From Enterococcus mundtii (GTDB taxonomy: Bacteria; Bacillota; Bacilli; Lactobacillales; Enterococcaceae): 64,000 nucleotides of DNA. Positions 36,738 to 44,859 of the stretch are shown piece by piece (the first letter of the stretch is position 1; every line of letters starts with the position of its first letter). A program made the translations under genes and the position numbers. The stretch covers positions 1,912,001-1,976,000 of the forward strand of contig NZ_CP018061.1 of NCBI RefSeq assembly GCF_002813755.1. Direction: 5' to 3'. Under the pieces are notes generated by a model, which was not told the origin of the DNA, ran no database searches, and saw nothing but the letters and a program-made list of their open reading frames with translations.

Positions 36738-37459
36738 ATAAAATCACCTCCCATGTTATGTTGCTTTAACATTTGTCTTATCAATGCAAGAAGTCCAATT
36801 GAAGTAATCACATAAACAATCGTCCAATAAGAAAGTGGAAAACTATAAATGTTGAATATCCCTTCGATAATAATCGATACTGCGACTAGTACTCCCGAAC
36901 TAGTCCAAAGCAATAGGTTCGACAAGTTATTTCGTATTAGAGTAAAAATTGAGAATAAAACAATACAGAAAACATTGAACGGAACGAGAAGATACAACGC
37001 AAAACTTAAGAAAGACACAGGAAATATCTGCTTACCTACCACCGCAAGAATCACTATCAAAAGCAAATCAAATACACCAAAAACAAGCATTTTCATCGCT
37101 GTATGTTGCCGTAAATCGTATTTAAACGTCTGCTCTAGCTCCCACATATTATTCGTGAAGCTCTTAAACAGCTCATCTGTGAAAAATATCACTGAAAAAA
37201 GAACCATTCCTGTTATCCCTCTCAGAACATGTTCATAGCTCATTTCACCCTTTGAAAACATAAGAAACAAGGAGAATCCTAGAAGTTCAAATTGAATACT
37301 CCACAATTTCCATCCCACAAACTTAATTGAGGATAAAAACAAACTTAAATAGGATTTTCTTGAAATTTGGTTTTTAAGCATTTGCTTGTTTCCCAATCTC
37401 ACTATTCTTTTTTTGGCTTCTTGGGTAGAAATATCATTTTTCAAATAATCTCTATTCAA
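36734..37459 (-). CDS. Membrane protein, candidate anti-sigma factor
   Basis: A 241-residue protein. A cytoplasmic N-terminus of about 45 residues (MNRDYLKNDISTQEAKKRIVRLGNKQ) is followed by six probable membrane helices. I do not recognise a domain. It is encoded immediately after an ECF-type sigma factor with an 8-bp overlap, the usual position of a membrane anti-sigma factor, and before the ABC genes with a 4-bp overlap. Inference: the soluble N-terminus may hold the sigma factor. It could equally be a second permease subunit. Confidence 0.6.
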   Translation of the reverse strand: MNRDYLKNDISTQEAKKRIVRLGNKQMLKNQISRKSYLSLFLSSIKFVGWKLWSIQFELLGFSLFLMFSKGEMSYEHVLRGITGMVLFSVIFFTDELFKSFTNNMWELEQTFKYDLRQHTAMKMLVFGVFDLLLIVILAVVGKQIFPVSFLSFALYLLVPFNVFCIVLFSIFTLIRNNLSNLLLWTSSGVLVAVSIIIEGIFNIYSFPLSYWTIVYVITSIGLLALIRQMLKQHNMGGDFI

Positions 37460-38006
37460 AATAATAGTCCTCCTTTTTAAGTATTTGTTTCATTTTGTCT
37501 AGTCCTTGTTGAATCCTTGATTGTGCTGTTGGCACACTCGTTTTAGTTAACTGTGCTATTTCCTTAACTTTCATATCATAGAAAAATTTAAGTATGATCG
37601 CTTCTCTTTGGTACTCTGGCAGTTGGTCTAACGCACGCTGAATGTTCCTGTTTTGATCATTTATGAAGTCAAAGCTTGAGTCTTGGTCTTCTAACTCTTT
37701 ATTGTAAGATTCATCGAATACTACTTCGTCAAAATCATTTTTCTTGCTATAGCTATTACACGTATTCACAGCAATGGTGAAAAGATAATTGAAGAAACTT
37801 CCTGAAAATTTATAAGAATCAATGCTGCTTATCACTTTCAAAAACGTTTCTTGGATTAAATCTTCAGCTAATCTACTTTTTCCAAAAAACCTTCTTCTGC
37901 AATAATTGAAAATTTTGTCGTAATATTTATCAATAAGTTTTTCCCAAGCGTCAACATCTCCTGACTTTATTTTCAGGATAGTTAGATAGTCGTTGATTTC
38001 TCTCAC
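37452..38006 (-). CDS. ECF-type RNA polymerase sigma factor
   Basis: A 184-residue sigma-70 family protein with only regions 2 and 4. Region 2 contains YYDKIFNYCRRRFFGKSRLAEDLIQETFLKV, an acidic linker follows (VVFDESYNKELEDQDSSFDF), and region 4 contains LPEYQREAIILKFFYDMKVKEIAQLTKTSVPTAQSRI. It heads an operon with a membrane protein and an ABC transporter and probably drives that operon. Enterococci have very few ECF sigma factors besides SigV, and this is not the usual sigV-rsiV-oatA arrangement, although a membrane acyltransferase gene lies just upstream. Confidence 0.9.
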   Translation of the reverse strand: MREINDYLTILKIKSGDVDAWEKLIDKYYDKIFNYCRRRFFGKSRLAEDLIQETFLKVISSIDSYKFSGSFFNYLFTIAVNTCNSYSKKNDFDEVVFDESYNKELEDQDSSFDFINDQNRNIQRALDQLPEYQREAIILKFFYDMKVKEIAQLTKTSVPTAQSRIQQGLDKMKQILKKEDYYFE

Positions 38007-38050
38007 CTACCTCTCTTTCAATTCATCAAGGAGTCAAAATCCGCCTGGAT

Positions 38051-39061
38051 CTACTTTATTTTGACAAGGCTTATTCTTGACATTGTTTTTCTTACCATGC
38101 TAAAACCCCAAACCATAATGAGTGGAATTAACACTCCCATCATTACACGAAATAAGCCATTAACGACAGTAATTTCGTTATGCCACAAATTAAAAATTTG
38201 AATAGGTATCATATGTAGCAAAAAAACACTTTGACTATAGGGTTTCAACTTTTCAAATCCGCTTATCTTGTTTTTCGTAATAACTAATAAGCCAAACAAA
38301 CACACCGTAAATGGAATAGTGAAGTACATAAAATTCTTATCGATTCCTTGATTTTGAAATACGATCATTCCTTCAAAAACTCCAATAAGACTAGCTAAGA
38401 ACAATCCATAGAAAAGTGACTTGGAGTATTTTTTTAATTTATACTTATTATCTGCTAGAACAAACCCTATGAGAACAAATATCGGACTAAAGAAAAAGCC
38501 ATTCCTTGTAGTCGCAAACACACTGAAATATTTTTCCACGCCTGAAACGAGCAACGGATTAGAAAAAAATGCTGAATATGTTTCAATAGAGCCAATCGAA
38601 AAGAGCAAGAAGCAAATCAGCAGCATCCATCTATAACCTAGTTTTTGAAGCATGTATCTCACAATAACTATCGAGAAGACTAAAGCAGGAAAATACCACA
38701 AATGATAGAAGCTCCCACTGTAAAAGAAAGAGACAATAAGTGCTATTGGTAGTAATCCTAAATGAACTTGGACTGTCTGTTGTATCAACTGAATACCAAA
38801 AGGTATGTAAAGCATAAATGTCACTGCATAGAGATATACTATCTTTCTCAGCCACTTCAGCGAATGCCCTTCTCTTTTGCTGTTCAATCGAAAGAAGTAC
38901 GCATTATTTACGAAGAAAAACGGGACAGCGATTCGGCAAATCATGCTTTTAACTATAAAATGCAATGTTGGATCACTAACAATCGTTCCAGAGTGGACAA
39001 CGACAACACAAACCGTTGCAATAAATTGCGCAATATATAGGTTCTGATTTTTGTTCTTCAT
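38051..39061 (-). CDS. Membrane acyltransferase, acyltransferase-3 family
   Basis: A 336-residue protein with about ten membrane helices and the family start (YIAQFIATVCVVVVHSGT, with the conserved helix-1 histidine; RIAVPFFFVNNAYFF in helix 2). Such proteins acylate surface glycans or peptidoglycan; the length lacks the extra C-terminal SGNH domain of OafA/OatA. The start follows AAGGAGAAGCC. It lies 44 bp upstream of the ECF sigma gene in the same direction, so it may belong to the same response. The acceptor is unknown. Confidence 0.8.
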   Translation of the reverse strand: MKNKNQNLYIAQFIATVCVVVVHSGTIVSDPTLHFIVKSMICRIAVPFFFVNNAYFFRLNSKREGHSLKWLRKIVYLYAVTFMLYIPFGIQLIQQTVQVHLGLLPIALIVSFFYSGSFYHLWYFPALVFSIVIVRYMLQKLGYRWMLLICFLLFSIGSIETYSAFFSNPLLVSGVEKYFSVFATTRNGFFFSPIFVLIGFVLADNKYKLKKYSKSLFYGLFLASLIGVFEGMIVFQNQGIDKNFMYFTIPFTVCLFGLLVITKNKISGFEKLKPYSQSVFLLHMIPIQIFNLWHNEITVVNGLFRVMMGVLIPLIMVWGFSMVRKTMSRISLVKIK

Positions 39062-39249
39062 GGCTTCTCCTTATGATTTGGCTCTTACACTAACAATTAA
39101 CTGTAAAAATAAAAAAAACATTTAAAGATTAGCAAAATCTAATAAATATATGTAAATATCAAATGAAAGTTTTTTAAATAGTATTTTCTCATTCGGATTA
39201 TCGACATTTATCGTAAGCAACTGGCTTTTCTAACTAAATATAAAGAAAG

Positions 39250-39286
39250 CCTTCCAAACATCTTACAGTAATGAAGCATTGGAAGG
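39250..39286 (-). terminator. Hairpin upstream of the acyltransferase gene
   Basis: CCTTCCAA (39250-39257) pairs with TTGGAAGG (39279-39286), followed on the minus strand by CTTTCTTTATATTT. It may be a second terminator behind rplS. Confidence 0.45.
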
Positions 39287-39326
39287 GAAAAACATAAAAT
39301 CAAGGTCATCAAAAATTGAAAAAAAA

Positions 39327-39354
39327 AAGAACCCTTGAAAATTCAAGGGTTCTT
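39327..39354 (-). terminator. Terminator of rplS
   Basis: A perfect 13-bp stem AAGAACCCTTGAA/TTCAAGGGTTCTT with a 2-nt loop gap, 22 bp after the rplS stop, followed by a long T run on the minus strand. Confidence 0.9.
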
Positions 39355-39375
39355 CCTCTGTCTGATAACAAGAAA

Positions 39376-39723
39376 TTAACGACGGATTTCTTTGATACGA
39401 GCTGCTTTTCCGTGTAATGCACGTAGGTAGTACAATTTCGCACGACGTACTTTACCGTAACGGACAACTTCGATTTTTGCAACACGTGGTGTGTGCAATG
39501 GGAATGTACGCTCAACGCCTACACCGTTAGAAACTTTACGTACTGTATAAGTTTCGCTGATTCCAGCACCACGGCGTTTGATTACAACACCTTCAAATAA
39601 CTGGATACGTTCACGAGTACCTTCGACAACTTTCGCATGAACACGTACAGTGTCACCAGGGCGGAAAGCTGGAATGTCAGAACGTAGTTGTTCTTTTGTT
39701 AATTCTTCGATTAATGGATTCAT
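39376..39723 (-). CDS. rplS: 50S ribosomal protein L19
   Basis: A 115-residue L19 of normal length: [61 protein letters not shown] and the conserved C-terminus [20 protein letters not shown]. It sits at the 30S-50S interface. It follows trmD, separated by 145 bp that hold a strong hairpin, so it may also have its own promoter. Confidence 0.98.
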   Translation of the reverse strand: MNPLIEELTKEQLRSDIPAFRPGDTVRVHAKVVEGTRERIQLFEGVVIKRRGAGISETYTVRKVSNGVGVERTFPLHTPRVAKIEVVRYGKVRRAKLYYLRALHGKAARIKEIRR

Positions 39724-39796
39724 TGTTTTCTTCTCCTTATTCCAAACATTCTTATGAGTAATTTCTCACAGCGGAACATCGTAATAGTTAAGTGTT

Positions 39797-39842
39797 TTTA
39801 CACTCACCATAGAATACTATCATATTCTATGGTGAGTGTAAA
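39797..39842 (-). terminator. 20-bp perfect hairpin between trmD and rplS
   Basis: Arms TTTACACTCACCATAGAATA (39797-39816) and its exact complement (39823-39842) enclose a 6-nt loop. It lies 26 bp after the trmD stop and about 75 bp before rplS. On the minus strand TTAAGT or TTTT-poor sequence follows the stem (AACACTTAAC), so it may be an attenuator, RNase processing site or partial terminator rather than a full stop. Confidence 0.7.
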
Positions 39843-39868
39843 GAAAATTTTCATTTATTTGTTGCAAC

Positions 39869-40609
39869 TCAAGCTTCTTCTTTTTTGATCTCCGCTAGCA
39901 TTTTTTCCATTTGCGGTGTCATGTCTAATTTTTCTAACATGTCTGGACGTCGAAGATATGTTCGGCGTAAGGACTCTTTTAGTTGCCATTCTTCAATCAA
40001 TTTATGGTTACCATTGGTCAATACTTCTGGTACTTTCATATCTTTGAATTCTGCAGGTCTTGTATATTGAGGATGTTCCAACAAGCCAGTAGAATGCGAG
40101 TCTGTTTGGGCAGATGTTTGATTACCTAAAACATCCGGCAATAGCCGAACGGTCGCATCGATCATGACCATGGCACCTAGCTCTCCACCGGTCAGTACAT
40201 AATCTCCCAATGAGACTTCATCTGTTACGAGTGAACGGATGCGCTCATCATAGCCTTCATAGTGGCCACAAATAAAGATCAGATGCTCTTCTTCCGAAAA
40301 TTCTTCTGCCATTTTTTGATTGAACGGTTGACCAGCTGGATCAAGTAAAATCACCCGTTTCTTAGTCTCTGGATGTTTTTCTTCGATGGCTTTGATATTG
40401 TCATAGATGGGTTGGACTTTCAATAACATCCCTGCTCCACCACCATAAGGATAGTCATCGACCGTTTGGTGTTTGTTGTCCGAATACTCACGGAAATTAG
40501 AAACATTGATTTCTAACAATTCTTTTGCTACTGCTTTACCAATGATCGATTCCCCCATCGGGCCTTCAAACATTCGCGGAAACAGAGTCAACACGTCAAT
40601 CTTCATCAT
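39869..40609 (-). CDS. trmD: tRNA (guanine-N1)-methyltransferase
   Basis: A 246-residue SPOUT methyltransferase: [58 protein letters not shown] and [17 protein letters not shown], all at the deep-knot binding site for SAM. It modifies G37 of tRNAs. It overlaps rimM by 14 bp; two adjacent ATG codons (40609 and 40606) are possible starts. Confidence 0.97.
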   Translation of the reverse strand: MMKIDVLTLFPRMFEGPMGESIIGKAVAKELLEINVSNFREYSDNKHQTVDDYPYGGGAGMLLKVQPIYDNIKAIEEKHPETKKRVILLDPAGQPFNQKMAEEFSEEEHLIFICGHYEGYDERIRSLVTDEVSLGDYVLTGGELGAMVMIDATVRLLPDVLGNQTSAQTDSHSTGLLEHPQYTRPAEFKDMKVPEVLTNGNHKLIEEWQLKESLRRTYLRRPDMLEKLDMTPQMEKMLAEIKKEEA

Positions 40610-41120
40610 CGATCAATCCTTCTAATAATGTCACACGAACCAAGCCATTTTCAAGATCGACTTCTTGAACGACGGAATCGATATAGGGGATCAGTGCATC
40701 TTTTTTCTTTGGTCGTTGGATGACCCAAACATCATTTGCGCCTGGAGATAAAATCTCTTTGATCTTTCCTAGTTCTTTCTCGTTTTCATCGATGACCTTC
40801 AAGCCAATGATTTCATGGTAGTAATATTCATTTTCTGTCAATTCAACTAAGTTTTCTTTTGATACACGTAAGATACCATCACGGTATTTTTCAACGTCAT
40901 TGATGGAAGGATGATTCTCAAAGCTGAGTAAATCAAAGTTTTTATGTTTACGGTGACTTTTTACAGTCAATTCTACAGGAGCTTTTCCTTCTTGGAAGAG
41001 TGTCAAAACTTCACCTTTTTTGTAACGTTCTTCAGGGAAATCTGTGGTTGAGATGACACGGACTTCGCCTTTGATTCCTTGGGTATTGACAATCTTGCCA
41101 ACATTTAGATATTCAGTCAA
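40596..41120 (-). CDS. rimM: Ribosome maturation factor RimM
   Basis: A 174-residue Rim[22 protein letters not shown] at the N-terminus, then a PRC-barrel domain ([25 protein letters not shown] and [20 protein letters not shown]). It binds S19 and helps 30S assembly. It lies directly before trmD in the usual cluster. A 125-bp gap to the minus-strand lipoprotein gene separates it from the upstream rpsP-khpA unit. Confidence 0.96.
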   Translation of the reverse strand: MTEYLNVGKIVNTQGIKGEVRVISTTDFPEERYKKGEVLTLFQEGKAPVELTVKSHRKHKNFDLLSFENHPSINDVEKYRDGILRVSKENLVELTENEYYYHEIIGLKVIDENEKELGKIKEILSPGANDVWVIQRPKKKDALIPYIDSVVQEVDLENGLVRVTLLEGLIDDED

Positions 41121-41245
41121 CTTTTGTCCTCATTTCTTTCATGATTCTTGTCACTCTGCTTGGTCACGATTTGCTTTTGGACTCAGAGTGTTCTATCGTT
41201 TCCTGTCTATTTTAGCATGTGGTTCTTGGCAATTCTAGTCTTCTT

Positions 41246-42073
41246 TTATTGTTGTTCCATGGAAACAGCCATTTTTAATGCATTCATCGAATCTTGATTC
41301 GTGATTGTATAAACAGTGGTTGGTTGTTGCCAAATGATCCGAGTATTTTGATTGGTGCCATCGGTCATATTGATTTCGATCGTTCCGACTTTTTCCGGTG
41401 CAGGTAAGCGGGCAGATTCCAAGTAAGTCACGATCTGTTTCGCCAAAGGTACAGGATCTTGTCCGTCAATATTGCTGGCACGTATTCGTAACCGCCAATT
41501 TCCTTCTTGCCATTCAAGAATCGAAGAACCTGCAGCACCTTGTTGATAACCGACGATGTTATAACCGAGATCGACTTGTCTTCCTCCAGTATCGACTGTA
41601 AATGGCTGAATCGTGTTCAGTGTTTCTTGGGAAGATGCAAAGTCATCTTGATAAAGGTAAGAAGCGATTGGTTCTGCTTGGTTCAATGAGGCGTCGTTTA
41701 GTGGTAGTGCTTGTTCTGATTGATAGTATAAGACAGAAAAGCCTTGTTTTGTCATCGTTGCTGCGATGTTCAAGTTAGATGACCCAACTGGGATCTCTTT
41801 TGGCATCGGTGTGTCTGGATACTCTTTTTGCAATTGCTCAAAGGCAGTTTGCGTCGAATTTTCTTGTGTGCTCGTGCTTGTTTCAGCTGATGATGCTGTT
41901 GAAGCTGTTGTCTCCTGACTACTTGTGGAAGATGACCCTATCTCTTCCTTTGAAGTAGTTGTTTCTGTCGTACGAACTGTTTCATTTGTCGTTTCTTGAC
42001 TCGTTTCACTTGGTGATTGACAAGCACCGAGTAAAGCGACAGCGAATAAGCTGATCAAACCTATTTTTTTCAT
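41246..42073 (-). CDS. Ser/Thr-rich lipoprotein of unknown function
   Basis: A 275-residue lipoprotein. The signal peptide MKKIGLISLFAVALLGACQ ends in a lipobox with Cys18. A low-complexity Ser/Thr/Glu linker of about 75 residues then leads to a globular C-terminal domain (ending TRIIWQQPTTVYTITNQDSMNALKMAV). I do not recognise this domain. ATG 42073 follows GGAGTGTTTCAA. It lies between khpA and rimM, in the same direction, inside an otherwise conserved translation cluster. Confidence 0.8.
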   Translation of the reverse strand: MKKIGLISLFAVALLGACQSPSETSQETTNETVRTTETTTSKEEIGSSSTSSQETTASTASSAETSTSTQENSTQTAFEQLQKEYPDTPMPKEIPVGSSNLNIAATMTKQGFSVLYYQSEQALPLNDASLNQAEPIASYLYQDDFASSQETLNTIQPFTVDTGGRQVDLGYNIVGYQQGAAGSSILEWQEGNWRLRIRASNIDGQDPVPLAKQIVTYLESARLPAPEKVGTIEINMTDGTNQNTRIIWQQPTTVYTITNQDSMNALKMAVSMEQQ

Positions 42074-42152
42074 TTGAAACACTCCTCTCTTACTATTAAG
42101 GATACGCTTTGTACCTGTTTTTGCCAAATATGATCTCTAAAGAACACAAAAA

Positions 42153-42180
42153 AAACTGTTTCGCGAAAACGAAACAGTTT
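42153..42180 (-). terminator. Terminator overlapping the khpA stop codon
   Basis: AAACTGTTTCG pairs with CGAAACAGTTT across a six-base loop. The khpA stop codon (42179-42181) lies partly in the stem. On the minus strand the stem is followed by TTTTTGTG. Confidence 0.85.
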
Positions 42181-42427
42181 ATTCTTTATTGTCGATGATA
42201 TTCAAACGCACTTTTTTCGGTGCATTGATTCGTACTCCGTAAACGATCGTGCGGATTGCTTTCGCAACGCGCCCTTGTTTACCGATGATACGACCGATAT
42301 CTTCGGGAGCCACAGTTAGATTGTATTCGTAAAAATCTTCCGACTCAACGACTTCTAGCTGGACTTGATCAGGATAAGTAACTAACGGACGAACGATTGT
42401 TAAGACTAAGTCGCTTAAATCTTTCAT
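42179..42427 (-). CDS. khpA: KH-domain RNA-binding protein KhpA
   Basis: An 82-residue single KH domain protein (YlqC family): LVLTIVRPLVTYPDQV, then the GxxG loop in DIGRIIGKQGRVAKAIRTIV. KhpA with KhpB binds RNA and influences cell-wall growth and division in Gram-positive cocci. It follows rpsP by 11 bp, the usual order, so the two are co-transcribed. Confidence 0.95.
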   Translation of the reverse strand: MKDLSDLVLTIVRPLVTYPDQVQLEVVESEDFYEYNLTVAPEDIGRIIGKQGRVAKAIRTIVYGVRINAPKKVRLNIIDNKE

Positions 42428-42438
42428 ATCCGGTCACC

Positions 42439-42714
42439 TTATTTCTTTGAGAATTTAGCTTCATGATGTTTTTTCATAACGCCTTCTTTTGAAAGGATGT
42501 TACGTACTGTATCTGAAGGTTGTGCACCTTTTGATAACCAGTCAAGTACTAAATCTTCTTTTAAAACTACTTCTGCAGGGTCTTTCAAAGGGTTGTAAGT
42601 ACCTACAGTTTCGATGAAACGTCCATCACGAGGAGAACGAGAATCAGCTACGACGATACGGTAAAAAGGACTCTTTTTAGAACCCATACGTTTTAAACGG
42701 ATTTTAACTGCCAT
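42439..42714 (-). CDS. rpsP: 30S ribosomal protein S16
   Basis: A 91-residue S16 of normal length: [35 protein letters not shown] and [18 protein letters not shown]. First gene of the rpsP-khpA unit, with a good promoter 38 bp upstream (see 42753-42781). Confidence 0.98.
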   Translation of the reverse strand: MAVKIRLKRMGSKKSPFYRIVVADSRSPRDGRFIETVGTYNPLKDPAEVVLKEDLVLDWLSKGAQPSDTVRNILSKEGVMKKHHEAKFSKK

Positions 42715-42752
42715 TATATATTTCCACCTCCATTGTTTTATTCACAAGATGT

Positions 42753-42781
42753 AGTGTACCAGTTTTTTTTTACCCTGTAAA
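42753..42781 (-). promoter_or_regulatory. rpsP promoter; rest of the rpsP/FMN-reductase intergenic region
   Basis: On the minus strand TTTACA (42781-42776) and TACACT (42758-42753) are separated by exactly 17 bp. The wider 317-bp gap (42715-43031) also has an inverted repeat CTGTAAAG/CTTTACAG at 42775-42798. For the plus-strand reductase it has a weaker TTGCTC-17-TAAGAT pair (42971-42999). I see no gene in it. Confidence 0.65.
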
Positions 42782-43031
42782 GCTTTTTTTCTTTACAGTC
42801 TGATTTTTTTCTATTTTTATTCTTTCTTTAAGTCGTTAGTGTCCTTTTCCATGGATTTCTTCTTACTTTTTTGAATCATCAAGGTTGAACATAGGAAGCT
42901 TGTAAATCCCCTATCCATAAGCATTTCTTTTGTTTTCGACTCTACATTAAAATAACCCAAGTGTTTTTATTTGCTCAGTTTACTTATTTTTTGTAAGATA
43001 AATATAGAAAGATTGAAGGAGGAATTGTTTT

Positions 43032-43586
43032 ATGACAAAAAAAATTGGTTTTTTCATCGGAAGTTTAAGAAAAGATTCATACAATAAGAAAGTTGCAGAA
43101 ACTTTTTCGGACTTATTACCGGAAGGATACGAGAGCGTATTTGTAAAAATCGATGACCTTCCTTTTTATAACGAAGATATCGAGACACCTGAGCAAACAC
43201 CTACAGAATGGACACGTTTCCGTGAAGAAGTCAAAGATCTAGACGGCGTGATCTTTGTTACTCCTGAGTACAACCGCTCAGTGCCAGCTGTATTGAAAAA
43301 TGCCTTGGATGTTGGTTCTCGTCCTTATGGTCAAAGTGTCTGGGATAAAAAACCTGGTTTAGTGGTCACTGCTTCTCCTGGTGGAGTCGGTGGTTTTGGC
43401 GCAAATCATCACTTACGTCAATCATTAGTCTTTTTAAATGTCCCAACATTACAACAACCAGAAGCGTATATCGGAAATATCACTAACTTACTTGATGAAG
43501 ATGGCAACATTATCCAAGGAACCGTTGATTTCTTCCAAACGATTTTAGATGCGTATCTAGATTTCGCTGGAAAATTGAACGCTTGA
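43032..43586 (+). CDS. NADPH-dependent FMN reductase family protein
   Basis: A 184-residue flavodoxin-like reductase: KKIGFFIGSLRKDSYNKKVAETF forms the phosphate-binding start, and FVTPEYNRSVPAVLKNALD is the conserved FMN-edge motif. Family members reduce FMN, quinones, azo dyes or chromate with NADPH. It is a single gene with its own ribosome-binding site (GAAGGAGGAA) and terminator. The physiological substrate is unknown. Confidence 0.9.
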   Translation: MTKKIGFFIGSLRKDSYNKKVAETFSDLLPEGYESVFVKIDDLPFYNEDIETPEQTPTEWTRFREEVKDLDGVIFVTPEYNRSVPAVLKNALDVGSRPYGQSVWDKKPGLVVTASPGGVGGFGANHHLRQSLVFLNVPTLQQPEAYIGNITNLLDEDGNIIQGTVDFFQTILDAYLDFAGKLNA

Positions 43587-43610
43587 TGTCTTGCTAATTT
43601 TACAAAAAAC

Positions 43611-43642
43611 CACGAAACAGCATGTTGTTTCGTGTTTTTTTG
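43611..43642 (+). terminator. Terminator of the FMN reductase gene
   Basis: CACGAAACA/TGTTTCGTG stem with a six-base loop, followed by seven T residues. Confidence 0.9.
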
Positions 43643-43651
43643 TGTGACCTA

Positions 43652-44185
43652 CTATTCTTTGTGCCCTTCTTTACGATAGTGTAGCTCAATAAACTCGCCA
43701 AAGCGTTTCGTGTCCACCAATTGATACCGCTGTACATAATCTCCTTCTTGAAAAAGACGAATCCCTTTCCCAAGTAATACAGGCGCAATTTGAATGTACC
43801 ATTCATCGATCAGTTGCTGTTCAATGATTGGTTTGAGCAAACGACCGCCACCAACTACCCAGATCCTTTGTTCACTTGATTCCTTCAACTCCTTGATCAA
43901 GCTTACGGGATCTTCGTGAACGACCCTAGCATCCTCTAACTTCAATTCTTTGTCTGTTGAAAAGACATAATTGGTTTTTTCTGGATAGATCTTGGCTGTA
44001 TCTAAATATTTTTTGGCTTCTTGATACGTTTTTCTGCCCATGATCGTTACATCGATGGTTTGATAAAACGCATCATAGGTTGTTTTTTCCCCAGTAGGCG
44101 TATCGAAGAGCCATTGCAAGTCATCATTAATTGTTGCTAGATAGCCATCCATACTGATTGCTCCGTAAAAAATGATCTTAGACAT
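43652..44185 (-). CDS. Dihydrofolate reductase-like protein, RibD C-terminal family
   Basis: About 177 residues with the DHFR/RibD-C fold: KIIFYGAISMDGYLATINDDLQWL at the start, TIMGRKTYQEAKKYL and RIWVVGGGRLLKPII in the Rossmann-like part. These NADPH-binding proteins (YwjB/YyaP-like) reduce unknown substrates; this is not the folate enzyme. ATG 44185 follows AAAGGAGAAAGATGAA. It starts 14 bp after the end of the tag gene and is probably co-transcribed with it. Confidence 0.85.
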   Translation of the reverse strand: MSKIIFYGAISMDGYLATINDDLQWLFDTPTGEKTTYDAFYQTIDVTIMGRKTYQEAKKYLDTAKIYPEKTNYVFSTDKELKLEDARVVHEDPVSLIKELKESSEQRIWVVGGGRLLKPIIEQQLIDEWYIQIAPVLLGKGIRLFQEGDYVQRYQLVDTKRFGEFIELHYRKEGHKE

Positions 44186-44199
44186 TTCATCTTTCTCCT

Positions 44200-44763
44200 T
44201 TAGCGAGTGACTTCTTGGTGGCGAAAACATGTGATCAGGTGATCGTTGATGATCCCTACCGCTTCTAAAAAGGCATAAATGGTCGTACTTCCAATAAATT
44301 TGAAACCGCGTTTTTTCAAGTCCTTTGAGATGCGATCAGAGAGTTCACTAGTAGTTGGCACTTCACTTTGGTCTTGGTAGTTTCCGATTACGACTTCGCC
44401 ATTGACAAAGGACCAGAGGTAATCAGAAAAACTCAGTCCGGTTGCTCGCATGGCTAAAATAGCTTGTGCGTTAGCGATTGCCGCTTCAATTTTCCGGCGA
44501 TTGCGGATGATTCCTTTATTGCTCATCAATTCTTCGATTTTTTCTTCAGTATAGCTAGCGACTTTTTCGAGTTCAAACTGGTCGTAAGCCTCATCGAAAG
44601 CTTGGCTCTTGTTCAAGATCGTTTGCCAGCTGAGACCTGCTTGATTGATATCAAGCATTAATTTACGGTACAGTCGTTGGTCTTCATATTCAGGTACTCC
44701 CCAAATCGTATCATGGTACTCACGCATTATTTCAGTTGATTCACTCCATGGACAGCGTTGCAT
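44200..44763 (-). CDS. tag: DNA-3-methyladenine glycosylase I
   Basis: About 187 residues of the Tag family: RCPWSESTEIMREYHDTIWGVPEYEDQRLYRKLMLDINQAGLSW contains the conserved aromatic base-flipping residues and zinc-binding Cys, and FKFIGSTTIYAFLEAVGIINDHLITCFRH ends with the zinc-site residues. It removes 3-methyladenine from alkylated DNA. ATG 44763 follows AAAAGGAGTGAG; an upstream in-frame extension overlaps the ffh terminator. Confidence 0.95.
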   Translation of the reverse strand: MQRCPWSESTEIMREYHDTIWGVPEYEDQRLYRKLMLDINQAGLSWQTILNKSQAFDEAYDQFELEKVASYTEEKIEELMSNKGIIRNRRKIEAAIANAQAILAMRATGLSFSDYLWSFVNGEVVIGNYQDQSEVPTTSELSDRISKDLKKRGFKFIGSTTIYAFLEAVGIINDHLITCFRHQEVTR

Positions 44764-44805
44764 CGACTCACTCCTTTTAGGATTTTCAGACAATGTATCA
44801 AAAAA

Positions 44806-44840
44806 CTCCGAAGACAAAATTAAATACGTCTTCGAAGCTT
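44806..44840. terminator. Terminator of ffh
   Basis: CGAAGAC (44809-44815) pairs with GTCTTCG (44828-44834), extended by CT/AG, with T runs on both sides, between ffh and tag. Confidence 0.8.
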
Positions 44841-44859
44841 TTTTGCACTTGATTACTGT

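Noticed and set aside
37452..39061. SigV-RsiV-OatA locus
   Set aside because: The membrane protein after the sigma gene lacks the RsiV layout (six helices, no extracellular lysozyme-binding domain), and the acyltransferase lacks the SGNH domain of OatA.
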